Source: Opitutaceae bacterium (GTDB lineage Bacteria > Verrucomicrobiota > Verrucomicrobiia > Opitutales > Opitutaceae). From it: 57,579 bases of DNA. Positions 26,006 to 34,588 of this stretch are shown piece after piece; within the stretch, counting starts at the first letter, position 1; every line of letters begins with the position of its first letter. The position numbers and the translations under genes are program-made. The stretch spans positions 1-57,579 of the forward strand of contig PLTZ01000024.1 in the NCBI GenBank assembly GCA_003164715.1. Direction: 5' to 3'. A model generated the notes under the pieces. The model made no database searches. It saw only the letters and a program-made list of their open reading frames with translations, and had not been told where the DNA came from.

Positions 26006-26455
26006 TTGGACTTTACAGCGGTTCGAATACCAGCGATAGTCAACCTCTTTTCCCATTTAGGCGCTCCCGCCCAAACGAAACTCCTTCTGCTCGGTCCGAT
26101 TGATTTTCGCACGGAAGAATTGATGAACCGGGCACGTTCTTTGCAGATAGAGCACGTCTCTCCCGCCGGCCTTATGCAGCGGGGGATTTCGCGGTCCCGC
26201 GGCCCTGCCGCCGGGAACGAAGCCTCCATCCTGGCGCTCCTGCGCCGCTGGTTCTTCGCGCGCAAACCTGATGCGGGATTTGTCCTCACGGACTTCCCGG
26301 CTACGCTGCTCCAAGCTAAAGTGTTCGACGAATGGCTCGAGGCCCGCGGCGAAAAGATCGACGCGGCGGTCGCCGGTTACGGCGCCAGCGAGCCGGTCGT
26401 CGGGCACTACCGCACGCTCGGCCTCCTCATTGAGGAGGCCGGCGCCACCCGATGA
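26006..26455 (+). CDS. Degenerate adenylate-kinase-like protein (probable pseudoenzyme)
   Basis: This 149-residue frame occupies the usual adk position between secY and map. It aligns with Adk in pieces. KLLLLGP (25-31) corresponds to the first strand; HVSPAGLMQRG (50-60) to the ISTGDMLR region; GFVLTDFPATLLQAKVFD (91-108) to GFLLDGFPRTIPQAD; HYRTLGLLIEEAG (134-146) to the last helix. The P-loop is gone (GPIDFRTEE instead of GxPGxGKGT), the FPRT arginine is Ala99, and the LID is deleted (E. coli Adk 214 aa). It cannot be an ordinary adenylate kinase. The only start I can find that gives a full alignment is TTG at 26006, with weak ribosome binding. Its stop overlaps the map start (ATGA), so the frame is maintained and coupled. 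Confidence 0.8.
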   Translation: MDFTAVRIPAIVNLFSHLGAPAQTKLLLLGPIDFRTEELMNRARSLQIEHVSPAGLMQRGISRSRGPAAGNEASILALLRRWFFARKPDAGFVLTDFPATLLQAKVFDEWLEARGEKIDAAVAGYGASEPVVGHYRTLGLLIEEAGATR

Positions 26456-27237
26456 TCCCGATCAAGAACAAGGAGGGCATCGTCCGGATGCGCGAGGCGT
26501 GCGCGATGGCCGCCACGGTGCTTGAGTCGCTCAAGCCCCTGGTCCGGCCGGGAATCACAACAATGGACTTGGAGGAGGCGGGCCGCGCGGAAATCGCGCG
26601 CCTCGGGGCGCGAAGCGCCTGTTACGGGTACGAGCACGGTTCGCGCCGCTACCCGGCGCACACCTGCATCTCGGTCAACGACGAGGTGGTGCACGGAATC
26701 CCCTCGTTTAGGCGCATCCTGCGCGAGGGGGACATCGTATCGCTCGACATCGTCCTCGAATTCAACGGCTACATCGGTGACAACGCGTTCACGTTGCCCG
26801 TACTGCCCGTCTCGGAGCAGGTGCAGAAGCTCCTGCGCGTCACGCGCGAGGCGCTCGACCTCGGCATACGCGCCGCGCAGATCGGAAGCCGGATAGGGGA
26901 CATCTCGCACACGATCCAGGCCTACGTCGAGGGAAACGGATTCAGCGTTGTCCGCGACATGGTCGGCCACGGCGTCGGCGTCGCGATGCACGAGCCTCCC
27001 GAGATCCCGAACTTCGGGAGGCGCGAGTCGGGCGAGCGGATCAAGCCGGGAATGACCCTGGCGATCGAGCCGATGGTCAACCTGGGCGGCTACGCGACGC
27101 GAATCCTGCCCGATGGCTGGACGGTCGTCTCGGCCGACGGTTCGCCCTCGGCGCATTTCGAACACACGGTGCTCACGTCAGAGAAAGGTCCGGAAATCCT
27201 CACGGTTCCCGGACTGGTCCCGGCCAAGTCGGCCTGA
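26452..27237 (+). CDS. map: Methionine aminopeptidase, type I
   Basis: The 261-residue enzyme removes the initiator methionine from nascent proteins. The five metal ligands are seen as D99, D110, H173, E206 and E237, and the catalytic histidine of VVHGIP is H81. It overlaps the upstream adenylate-kinase-like gene by 4 nt (ATGA). infA and rpmJ, which often lie between map and rpsM, are missing; the gap to rpsM is only 47 nt. Confidence 0.98.
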   Translation: MIPIKNKEGIVRMREACAMAATVLESLKPLVRPGITTMDLEEAGRAEIARLGARSACYGYEHGSRRYPAHTCISVNDEVVHGIPSFRRILREGDIVSLDIVLEFNGYIGDNAFTLPVLPVSEQVQKLLRVTREALDLGIRAAQIGSRIGDISHTIQAYVEGNGFSVVRDMVGHGVGVAMHEPPEIPNFGRRESGERIKPGMTLAIEPMVNLGGYATRILPDGWTVVSADGSPSAHFEHTVLTSEKGPEILTVPGLVPAKSA

Positions 27238-27284
27238 ACCCCAGCAGAATCTACCAAACCACAACTCTCCACAACCCACACACA

Positions 27285-27662
27285 ATGCCTCGTCTCCTCG
27301 GTGTAGAAATCCCAGCGAAGAAGAAAGTCGCCTACTCGCTCCGTTACATTTACGGCGTGGGCCCCACCCGCGCCGACCAGGTCGTGAAGGAAGCCGGCCT
27401 CAAGGCCGACATGCGCGCTCAGGACCTGACGGAGGAACAGCTCAACAAGATCCTCCACATCATCACCGAGCACAAGTGGGTGGTCGAGGGCGACCTGCGC
27501 CGCGACATCGCAGGCAACCTGAAGCGGCTGCAGGCCATCAACTGCTACCGCGGCGTGCGTCACCGCAAGGGCCTGCCGGTCCGCGGCCAGCGCACCAGCA
27601 CGAACGCCCGCACGCGCAAGGGCCCGCGCAAGACGATCGGCGTCACCAAAGTCAAAGAATAA
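27285..27662 (+). CDS. rpsM: Ribosomal protein S13
   Basis: The 125-residue S13 lies at the top of the 30S head and contacts P-site t[22 protein letters not shown] and the C-terminal [18 protein letters not shown] are typical. It starts the alpha-operon part (rpsM-rpsK-rpsD-rpoA-rplQ). The start is preceded by a long A/C-rich stretch with no Shine-Dalgarno. Confidence 0.98.
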   Translation: MPRLLGVEIPAKKKVAYSLRYIYGVGPTRADQVVKEAGLKADMRAQDLTEEQLNKILHIITEHKWVVEGDLRRDIAGNLKRLQAINCYRGVRHRKGLPVRGQRTSTNARTRKGPRKTIGVTKVKE

Positions 27663-27674
27663 CCACTCCACGCC

Positions 27675-28292
27675 ATGGCCGAAGAAAAGTCCGCTCCCAA
27701 GAAAGAAAAGGCGCCGAAGGCCCCCAAGGCCGGTAAGCCCGCAGACGCGCCAGAGGGCGCCGGCCCCGCCGCGGCGCCCGCCGCCGGCCCCGCCGCGCAC
27801 CCGGCTCCGGCCGCCCACCCAGCGCCCGGCGCGGACACCAAGCCCGTCGAGCTCATTGGCGGCGTCGCGAAGCAGCCCACGGCCGAGGATCTCCTCAAGG
27901 AGGAGCTCGGCGCGGTCAAGGTCCGCAAGGCCAAGGGCTCGAAGAACGTCACGTCGGGCTTCGCCAACGTGCTCGCCTCATTCAACAACACGATCGTCTC
28001 CATCACGGACCCCAAGGGTCAGGTGATCGCGTGGTCAAGCGCGGGCAAATGCAACTTCCGCGGTTCGCGCAAGTCGACGGCCTACGCCGCCCAGATCGTC
28101 GCCCAGGACGCGGCGCGCAACGCGATGTCGCACGGCCTGAAGGACGTCGTCATCCGCGTGTCCGGACCGGGGCTCGGCCGCGACAGCGCCATCCGGGCTT
28201 TTCAGGCGATCGGCCTTGAGATCACGTCCATCGTCGACGTGACGCCCATTCCCCACAACGGATGCAGGCCGCGCAAGCGCCGCCGCGTCTAA
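27675..28292 (+). CDS. rpsK: Ribosomal protein S11 with an 80-residue N-terminal extension
   Basis: Residues about 82-205 are normal S11 ([20 protein letters not shown], then [17 protein letters not shown]). The first 80 residues are Lys/Ala/Pro-rich and low in complexity (1-54), then a short acidic linker; E. coli S11 is 129 aa. S11 sits on the platform beside the 3' end of 16S rRNA, where the Shine-Dalgarno helix forms. The ATG is 12 nt after rpsM and no later in-frame ATG gives a normal S11 start. Confidence 0.96.
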   Translation: MAEEKSAPKKEKAPKAPKAGKPADAPEGAGPAAAPAAGPAAHPAPAAHPAPGADTKPVELIGGVAKQPTAEDLLKEELGAVKVRKAKGSKNVTSGFANVLASFNNTIVSITDPKGQVIAWSSAGKCNFRGSRKSTAYAAQIVAQDAARNAMSHGLKDVVIRVSGPGLGRDSAIRAFQAIGLEITSIVDVTPIPHNGCRPRKRRRV

Positions 28293-28330
28293 GACCCATC
28301 CTTTAGCCCAACCCTCTTCACCTTAAGACA

Positions 28331-28942
28331 ATGGCTCGTTACACAGGTCCCTCTACCCGCATCAGCCGTCGCTTTGGCGTCCTCCTGATCGGCTCCGGAA
28401 AGGCGCTCGAGCGCCGCAACTACCCGCCGGGCCAGCACGGCCCGAAGTCCCGCCGCAAGTCGTCCGAGTACTCGGTCGGCTTGAACGAGAAGCAGAAGCT
28501 GCGCTACACCTACGGACTCCTCGAGAGGCAGTTCCGCCGCATGTTCGAGATCGCCAAGCGCGAGCGCGGCGTCACGGGCGAGCGCTTCCTTCAGCTCCTT
28601 GAGACGCGCCTCGACAGCGTCATCTACCTGCTCGGCCTGGCGAAGAGCCGCGCGGCGGCCCGCCAGTTCGTGAACCACGGCCACATCCGGGTTAACGGGC
28701 GCAAGGTGGACGTCGCCAGCTACAACGTCCGCGCGGGCGATGAGATCGACGTGCGCAACGCGCCCGCCTCGCGGCAGATGGCGACGCGCAACCTCGAGGA
28801 GAACCGGATCCGCACCGTGCCGGGCTGGCTCTCGCTCAACGCCGAGCAGTTCAAGGCCGGGGTCGTCCGCCTGCCGAAGCGCGACGAGATGGACCAGAAC
28901 ATCAACGAGCAGCTGATCGTCGAGTTCTACTCGCGCTTCTAA
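28331..28942 (+). CDS. rpsD: Ribosomal protein S4, zinc-free form
   Basis: The 203-residue S4 is a primary 16S-binding protein and, in E. coli, the repressor of the alpha operon. The N-terminal region has no CxxC pairs (PPGQHGPKSRRKSSEYSVGL), so it is the zinc-independent type. The S4 RNA-binding domain is visible as ESRAAARQFVNHGHIRVNGR-like sequence at about 98-120. Length is typical (206 aa in E. coli). Confidence 0.98.
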   Translation: MARYTGPSTRISRRFGVLLIGSGKALERRNYPPGQHGPKSRRKSSEYSVGLNEKQKLRYTYGLLERQFRRMFEIAKRERGVTGERFLQLLETRLDSVIYLLGLAKSRAAARQFVNHGHIRVNGRKVDVASYNVRAGDEIDVRNAPASRQMATRNLEENRIRTVPGWLSLNAEQFKAGVVRLPKRDEMDQNINEQLIVEFYSRF

Positions 28943-28989
28943 GCCGCATTTAACAACCACCACTCCCAACTCAACAAAGAGTTCACGCC

Positions 28990-29991
28990 ATGCCAAAACG
29001 CCTCGGAAAATTCGAACTCCCCTCCAAACTGACAAAGGTCGAGGACGGCGCCACGCCGACCTATGCAAAATTCATCGCCGAGCCCTTTGAAGCGGGCTAC
29101 GGCCACACCGTGGGCAACTCGCTGCGCCGCGTCCTCCTCAGCTCGATTGAGGGGGCGGCCATCTCCTCGATCAAGATCGAGGGCGTGAACCACGAATTCC
29201 AGAGCATCGACGGCGTCGTCGAGGATGTCACCGAGATCGTGCTCAACCTGAAGAAGATCCTGATCGTCTCGCACAAGCGCGAGACCATCTCGCTGGCGAT
29301 CAAGGTCACGAAGGCCGGCGCCGTGACGGCGGCCGACATCCAGGCCGACGCGAACATCCAGATCGTCAACCCCGACCAGGTCATCTGCACCCTCGACACC
29401 AAGCGCACGTTTGAGGCCGAGATCGAGATCAAGACCGGCCGCGGGTACTGCCCCGGCGAGCAGAACAAGAAGGAGGAGCAGCCGATCGGGGTCATCCCCA
29501 TCGATTCCCTCTTCTCTCCCGTGAGGCTCGTCAAGTACGCGGTGGAGAACACCCGCGTCGGCCAGATCACGGACTATGACAAGCTGATCCTCGAGGTCTG
29601 GACGGACGGGCGCATCACGCCGGACGACGCCCTCAAGCAGGCCGCCTCGATCCTCAACCACCACCTCGACGTCTTCGACCGGGTCAGCGAGGAGTCCTAC
29701 GAGTTCGAGAGCCAGCAGAGCGAGGTCAGCGAGGAGCAGAACAAGCTCCGCAAGCTCCTCAACATGTCGGTGAACGAGATCGAGCTGTCGGTCCGCGCCG
29801 CGAACTGCCTCAACAACGCGAACATCACCACGGTCGGCGAGCTCGCCATGAAGACCGAGCAGGAGATGCTCAAGTACCGCAACTTCGGCAAGAAGTCGCT
29901 GAACGAGATCAAGGAAAAGCTCGAGGCGCTCGGCCTCTCCCTTGGCATGAAGTTCGACGAACGCCTCCTGGATGCGAAGAAGGAAGCCTGA
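28990..29991 (+). CDS. rpoA: DNA-directed RNA polymerase alpha subunit
   Basis: The 333-residue subunit has the dimerisation NTD (about 1-235; GYGHTVGNSLRRVLLSSIEG, RGYCPGEQN). After a linker follows the C-terminal domain (about 250-325; LSVRAANCLNNANITTVGEL, YRNFGKKSLNEI) that binds UP elements and activators. Length matches E. coli (329 aa). The start has a weak AAAGAG. rplQ begins 3 nt after the stop. Confidence 0.99.
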   Translation: MPKRLGKFELPSKLTKVEDGATPTYAKFIAEPFEAGYGHTVGNSLRRVLLSSIEGAAISSIKIEGVNHEFQSIDGVVEDVTEIVLNLKKILIVSHKRETISLAIKVTKAGAVTAADIQADANIQIVNPDQVICTLDTKRTFEAEIEIKTGRGYCPGEQNKKEEQPIGVIPIDSLFSPVRLVKYAVENTRVGQITDYDKLILEVWTDGRITPDDALKQAASILNHHLDVFDRVSEESYEFESQQSEVSEEQNKLRKLLNMSVNEIELSVRAANCLNNANITTVGELAMKTEQEMLKYRNFGKKSLNEIKEKLEALGLSLGMKFDERLLDAKKEA

Positions 29992-29994
29992 TCC

Positions 29995-30546
29995 ATGCGC
30001 CATCAAAAACACCACGCCTCACTCGGCGTCACGCGCGAGCACCGCGAGTCGATGCTGTCCAACCTTGCCGCCGCGCTCATCACGCACGGCAGGATCCAGA
30101 CGACGCTGACGAAGGCCAGGGTGCTGCGTCCGTTCATCGAGAAGCTGATCACCAAGGCGAAGCACGCGGCCGGAAAGTCCGAGAAGAAGGACGCCGTCCA
30201 CCTGCGCCGCCTCGTGCTGCGCGACATCCGCGACGAGGACGCCGTGACGCTCCTCTTCAACGAGAAGTACAAGGAATTCGTCAACCGCGCCGGGGGCTAC
30301 ACCCGCATCTACAAGCTCGGCCCCCAGCGCCTGGGCGACGCCGCCGAGATGGCGCTGATCGAGTTCGTCAAGGCGGAGGACACCGGCTACAAGAAGTCGA
30401 AGGGCAAAAGGTCCTCCGCTAAGGGACGGCGCAAGTCAAAGGCCGCGGCACCCGCGGAGGCGGCCCCGGCGACCGAGGCTCCCCCCGCCGCCGCGTTGCC
30501 GGCTGCCGAGAAGCCCGCCGTTGCCGAGGGCGAGGCCAAGAGCTGA
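29995..30546 (+). CDS. rplQ: Ribosomal protein L17 with a C-terminal extension
   Basis: Residues 1-127 are ordinary L17 (MRHQKHHASLGVTREHRESM, GGYTRIYKLGPQRLGDAAEM), which sits at the tunnel exit. Some 56 more residues follow: a Lys/Ser/Arg stretch (128-145) and then an Ala/Pro/Glu tail (146-183). The gene ends the cluster and is followed by a strong terminator. AAGGA at the rpoA end is the ribosome binding site. Confidence 0.97.
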   Translation: MRHQKHHASLGVTREHRESMLSNLAAALITHGRIQTTLTKARVLRPFIEKLITKAKHAAGKSEKKDAVHLRRLVLRDIRDEDAVTLLFNEKYKEFVNRAGGYTRIYKLGPQRLGDAAEMALIEFVKAEDTGYKKSKGKRSSAKGRRKSKAAAPAEAAPATEAPPAAALPAAEKPAVAEGEAKS

Positions 30547-30575
30547 GTCTTCCCCGCGCCAACCCCGACCCAGTT

Positions 30576-30613
30576 AACGCGTCGAAGTTTACCTTCGGCG
30601 CGTTTTTTGTTTT
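30576..30613 (+). terminator. Rho-independent terminator of the ribosomal protein cluster
   Basis: A 12-bp stem (30576-30587 with 30593-30604; one U-G pair) has a 5-nt loop TTTAC and is followed by TTTTTTGTTTT. It begins 30 nt after the rplQ stop. It is the clearest intrinsic terminator in the window and marks the end of the cluster. Confidence 0.93.
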
Positions 30614-30624
30614 GCTTCGCCCCG

Positions 30625-30852
30625 ATGTTCGAGCTCCCCGCCGCCGCCGTCCTTTACTGCGTGCTTGTCGCTGCGGTCTTCCTCGGGCTGTGGCTCTTCT
30701 ACGACCGGAGGGACCAGATGCGGTTCGACCGGGAGCGGCGCAGGACGACGTTCCACTGCATCCGGTGCGACAGGCTCTACACCGCCCCCCAAGGCACCGA
30801 GCTGTGCAAGTGCCCGAGGTGCGGCCACGAGAACGCAAGGCTGAGGTTCTAA
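30625..30852 (+). CDS. Small membrane-anchored zinc-ribbon protein, function unknown
   Basis: The 75-residue protein starts [20 protein letters not shown]. One hydrophobic segment (about 5-25) is followed by a basic linker ([18 protein letters not shown]). A C-terminal zinc ribbon has two Cys pairs, CIRC and CPRCG, with an additional Cys just before the second pair. It probably faces the cytoplasm with the ribbon. The ATG at 30625 is preferred to a TTG at 30607 inside the terminator. It lies between the rplQ terminator and guaA. I do not recognise the family; small ribbon proteins of this kind can bind RNA, DNA or protein partners. Confidence 0.75.
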   Translation: MFELPAAAVLYCVLVAAVFLGLWLFYDRRDQMRFDRERRRTTFHCIRCDRLYTAPQGTELCKCPRCGHENARLRF

Positions 30853-30904
30853 CTTGCGATTGGGCGTTGGTCCGGGTTCTTCTTCTCCTCTTTTCAAACC
30901 GCAA

Positions 30905-32443
30905 ATGCCGCAGACCATCGCAGTCCTCGATTTCGGGTCGCAATACACGCAGGTGATCGCACGGCGCATCCGCGAGTGCCAAGTCTACTCGAAGATCTAC
31001 CATTTCTCGACGCCCGCGGAGCGGCTGCGCGCGGACGGCGTGATCGGGATCGTCCTTTCAGGCGGGCCGAGCTCGGTCTTCTCGGCGAATGCTCCGATAC
31101 CGGACCCGAAGATCTTCGAGATCGGGGTGCCGGTCCTCGGGATCTGCTACGGCCTGCAGCTCATGGGCCACATGCTGGGCGGCAAGGTCTCAAGAGGGGA
31201 GCGGCGGGAATATGGACACGGGACCCTGACCGTACACCGCCGCGGACGGCTGTTCGCGGGCCTGCCGAGGAAGCTTCGCGTCTGGAATTCCCACGGCGAC
31301 AAGCTGATGAAGCTGCCGCCCGGGTTCACCACCATCGGCAGGACGGAGAACTCGCCCTTCGCGGTCATCGAGAACTACCGGAAGGGGTTCTACGGGATCC
31401 AGTTCCACCCCGAGGTCTTCCACACCGAGCGGGGCATCGAGGTCCTCCTCAACTTTCTGGCCGGGGTCTGCCGCGCGAGGCAGGACTGGACGACCAAGGA
31501 CTTCATCGAGCACGCGGTGGGGGAGATCCGCGAGGCCGTGGGCAGTTCCCGCGTGATCCTCGGCCTTTCCGGGGGGGTCGACTCCTCGGTGGCCGCGGCG
31601 CTCATCCACAGGGCGATCGGCAGCCAGCTCACGTGCGTGTTCGTCGACAACGGGCTCCTCAGGAAGGACGAGCGGGCGACCGTCGAGTCGCTCTACAAAA
31701 GGCACTTCAAGATAGACCTGAGGGTCGTCGACTCCTCGGCCCTGTTCCTACGCATGCTCAAGGGCGTCGAGGAGCCCGAGAAGAAGCGCAAGATCATCGG
31801 CAAGACCTTCATCGAGGTGTTCGAGAAGTCCCTTAAGAAGATAGGGCGCGCCGACTTTCTCGCTCAGGGCACGCTTTACCCCGACATCATCGAAAGCGTG
31901 GCGATAGGCGACAATCCGGCCGCCCTCATCAAGAGCCACCACAACGTCGGCGGGCTGCCCGCCCGCATGAAGCTGAAGCTGCTCGAGCCGCTCAGGGAGC
32001 TCTTCAAGGACGAGGTCCGACGGGTGGGCAGCGCGCTCGGCCTGCCGCGGGAGGTCGTCTGGCGCCAGCCGTTCCCCGGGCCCGGCCTAGGCGTCCGGGT
32101 GATCGGCCCGATCACGGAGAGCAACCTCGAGATCCTCCGCTCGGCAGACGCGATCCTCCAGGAGGAGATGATGTCGAGCGGGTGGTACTGGAAGGTCTGG
32201 CAGTCGTTCTGCGTCTTTCTCCCGGTCAAGTCGGTCGGCGTGGTGGGGGACGAGCGCAACTACGCCTACGTCATCGCGCTGCGGATCGTGGAGAGCACGG
32301 ACGCGATGACGGCCGACTGGACCCGGCTTCCCTACGACCTCCTGCAGAAGATCTCGGGAAGGATCACCAACGAGGTGAGGGGGGTCTCGCGGGTGGTTTT
32401 CGACGTGAGCTCGAAGCCCCCCGCCACCATCGAGTGGGAGTGA
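30905..32443 (+). CDS. guaA: GMP synthase (glutamine-hydrolysing)
   Basis: The 512-residue enzyme converts XMP to GMP using ATP and glutamine. An N-terminal class I glutaminase domain has C81 ([10 protein letters not shown]), H168 and E170. Next comes the ATP pyrophosphatase domain with P-loop SGGVDS (222-227) and the C-terminal dimerisation domain. The ATG at 30905 gives the family start ([13 protein letters not shown]). A TTG at 30854 in the same frame would add 17 unrelated residues and directly follow the zinc-ribbon gene stop. Confidence 0.98.
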   Translation: MPQTIAVLDFGSQYTQVIARRIRECQVYSKIYHFSTPAERLRADGVIGIVLSGGPSSVFSANAPIPDPKIFEIGVPVLGICYGLQLMGHMLGGKVSRGERREYGHGTLTVHRRGRLFAGLPRKLRVWNSHGDKLMKLPPGFTTIGRTENSPFAVIENYRKGFYGIQFHPEVFHTERGIEVLLNFLAGVCRARQDWTTKDFIEHAVGEIREAVGSSRVILGLSGGVDSSVAAALIHRAIGSQLTCVFVDNGLLRKDERATVESLYKRHFKIDLRVVDSSALFLRMLKGVEEPEKKRKIIGKTFIEVFEKSLKKIGRADFLAQGTLYPDIIESVAIGDNPAALIKSHHNVGGLPARMKLKLLEPLRELFKDEVRRVGSALGLPREVVWRQPFPGPGLGVRVIGPITESNLEILRSADAILQEEMMSSGWYWKVWQSFCVFLPVKSVGVVGDERNYAYVIALRIVESTDAMTADWTRLPYDLLQKISGRITNEVRGVSRVVFDVSSKPPATIEWE

Positions 32444-32485
32444 ATTTTCTTCGACCTCGCGCCCGAATTGGCTGTCAATGACCGT

Positions 32486-33274
32486 ATGTCCAAGGCGTCC
32501 GCCAGCCTACTTGCCGTCCTGATGGCGCTCCTGGCGCCGGCGGCGGCGCGGGCCGAGCCCGCTGTGATTGGGCTTGCCCGGGCCTACCTCGGGCCGCAAT
32601 CGACCTTGGACGCCATCCAATCGATTCACTACGTGGGGTCCCTCGAACGCGTGGATCCCGACCACGCCGACAAGGGGGCTGGGCGCTTGTCGCTCGACCT
32701 GACCTTCGCAAGACCCCTGCGCCAGCACCAGGTCATCCGCGGGGCCAAGATGAACAGGACAACGGTTCTCGATGGCTATGACGCGTGGGACCTGCTCCAG
32801 GACAACGCGGATCCGAGGAAGGTCCGCTTGACGTGGCTGCCGCCGGGAGAGATCAAGGCGCTTCGGGCGGACACCTGGGAGAACCTCTTTTACTACCGCG
32901 CCCCCCCCGGGGGCGCCGTCGAGGACAAGGGCCCAGCCACCGTCGACGGCGTCGACTGCGAGCGCGTGGCGTTCACCCACGACGCCAACGCCGTCTATGA
33001 GCGCTATTTCGACCGCGACACCGGCCGCCTCGTGCTGACCGTCCGGGGCACCGAGACCTTCCGGGAGAGCGGCGAGATCCGCGTGGACGGGGTGCGGTTT
33101 CCCAAGAAGATCGTGAGCGCCCAGAAGACCGCGTCAGGCAAGGACGCGGTGACGACGGTCACGTTCGACAGCATCGTGCTCAACGAGGCGCTGAACCCCG
33201 ACCTGTTTGCGGCCCCGAGCCTGGTGTTGCCCAAGGCCGTCCCGGCCGCGGGCGCGGTTCCGCAGAAGAAGTAG
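32486..33274 (+). CDS. Exported LolA-like protein, function unknown
   Basis: The 262-residue product begins with a signal peptide (residues 1-22, cleavage after AAARA). The mature part is beta-rich, with alternating strand-like segments such as VDGVDCERVAFTHDANAVYERYFDRDTG, shown here in outline only (about residues 155-182). It resembles the LolA/LppX/DUF-type half-barrels that carry lipoproteins or lipids across the periplasm; this is a fold-level guess. The ATG at 32486 is favoured over TTG 32468 because it gives a clean signal peptide. It ends in a Pro/Ala/Lys tail 3 nt before hisD. Confidence 0.8.
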   Translation: MSKASASLLAVLMALLAPAAARAEPAVIGLARAYLGPQSTLDAIQSIHYVGSLERVDPDHADKGAGRLSLDLTFARPLRQHQVIRGAKMNRTTVLDGYDAWDLLQDNADPRKVRLTWLPPGEIKALRADTWENLFYYRAPPGGAVEDKGPATVDGVDCERVAFTHDANAVYERYFDRDTGRLVLTVRGTETFRESGEIRVDGVRFPKKIVSAQKTASGKDAVTTVTFDSIVLNEALNPDLFAAPSLVLPKAVPAAGAVPQKK

Positions 33275-33277
33275 GCC

Positions 33278-34588
33278 GTGCGCACGCTCTCCTTTGCGTC
33301 GAAGCGATTCGACTCCGATCTGGCCGCGTTCTGCCGCGGCGCCGCCGTCTCCGCGGAAATCTCAGGCGCGGTCGCCGCGATCCTCTCCGACGTCCGCAGG
33401 CAGGGCGACGCCGCGGTTGCGCGCTACGCGCGCAGGTTCGACGGGGCGAGGCTGAAGCCGGGCGCGTTCAGGGTCGGCGCCCGCGAGATCGCGGCCGCCT
33501 CGAGGAGCGTGGACCCCGGGTGCCGGCGGGCACTGCGTTCCGTGCACGCCGCGGTCGGGGACTTCAACCGCAGGACCGTTCCCGCCGACTGGTCCGCCAG
33601 GAACCGCCACGGAGCCCTCGTGGGGGAGAAGTTCGACCCAATACGCCGCGTCGGCATCTACGTGCCGGGGGGCCAGGTTCCGCTCGTCTCAACGGTCCTG
33701 ATGACGGCCACCCTTGCGAGGATCGCGGGCTGCGCCGAGATCGCCGTGTTCACGCCCTCGGGTGCGGACGGCCGGGTCGCCCCGGACCTGCTGGCCGCGC
33801 TTGACCTGGCCGGGATAAGGGAGGTCTACCGCATTGGAGGCGTCCAGGCCATCGGGGCGATGGCCTACGGAACGGCGAGCATCCCCCCGGTGGACAAGAT
33901 CTTCGGGCCCGGGAACGCGTACGTGTGCGAGGCGAAGCGCCAGGTGTTCGGGCAGGTGGGCGTCGACCTGCTTCCCGGCCCGAGCGAGGTGATGGTCATC
34001 GCGGACGCGAGCGCCAGGCTGGATTTCGCCGCGGCCGACCTGCTTGCCCAGGCCGAGCACGGCTCGGGCCGCGAGAAGATCTACCTGGTGGCGACCTCGC
34101 GCGAAATCGTCGCGGGCGTGGCCGCCGAGATCGGCAGGCAGCTGCCCGGCCTCGCGCGATCGCAGAGGACCCGCCGGGTCCTCGACGACGGGTTCATGGC
34201 CATCCTGGTGGCGAGCCTCGACGAGGCCGCCGAGGTCGCGAACCGGGTGGCGCCCGAGCACCTTGAGCTCCTGGTGCGCGCCGGTGCGGCCGCGCGGCTC
34301 GTGAAGGCGGTGACGACCGCTGGGGCGATCATGATCGGCAACTCGACGCCGACGGTCCTGGGCGATTTTGCAGCGGGCCCAAGCCACGTGCTTCCGACCG
34401 GGGGGGCGGGCCGCTTCTCCAGCGGCCTGCGCGTGGCCGACTTTCTGCGGCGCACGAGCGTCCTGCGCTACGGCCCTGCGAGCGTGCGCAGGGCGGGGCC
34501 GACCGTCGCGGCGCTGTCCGCGATGGAGAGGCTGGACGCGCACGGGCGCTCGGCCGCGATTCGCCTCGGGCGGGCACGCTCCCGATGA
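33278..34588 (+). CDS. hisD: Histidinol dehydrogenase
   Basis: The 436-residue enzyme oxidises L-histidinol to L-histidine in two NAD-dependent steps, the end of the pathway. The signature GIYVPGGQVPLVSTVLM and the Zn ligands in DLLAQAEHGSG are visible, as are the catalytic Glu-His of VAPEHLELLV and the C-terminal DAHGRS. The start is GTG at 33278. It overlaps hisC by 4 nt and heads the set hisD-hisC-hisB-hisH. hisA, hisF, hisG, hisI/E are elsewhere. Confidence 0.97.
   Translation: MRTLSFASKRFDSDLAAFCRGAAVSAEISGAVAAILSDVRRQGDAAVARYARRFDGARLKPGAFRVGAREIAAASRSVDPGCRRALRSVHAAVGDFNRRTVPADWSARNRHGALVGEKFDPIRRVGIYVPGGQVPLVSTVLMTATLARIAGCAEIAVFTPSGADGRVAPDLLAALDLAGIREVYRIGGVQAIGAMAYGTASIPPVDKIFGPGNAYVCEAKRQVFGQVGVDLLPGPSEVMVIADASARLDFAAADLLAQAEHGSGREKIYLVATSREIVAGVAAEIGRQLPGLARSQRTRRVLDDGFMAILVASLDEAAEVANRVAPEHLELLVRAGAAARLVKAVTTAGAIMIGNSTPTVLGDFAAGPSHVLPTGGAGRFSSGLRVADFLRRTSVLRYGPASVRRAGPTVAALSAMERLDAHGRSAAIRLGRARSR

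Noticed and set aside
26006-26455. Reading the adk-position gene as a frameshifted, intact adk
   Set aside because: I looked for the missing GxPGxGKGT and LID sequence in the other frames between 26000 and 26455 and saw neither; the distance from secY to map is too short for a full Adk.
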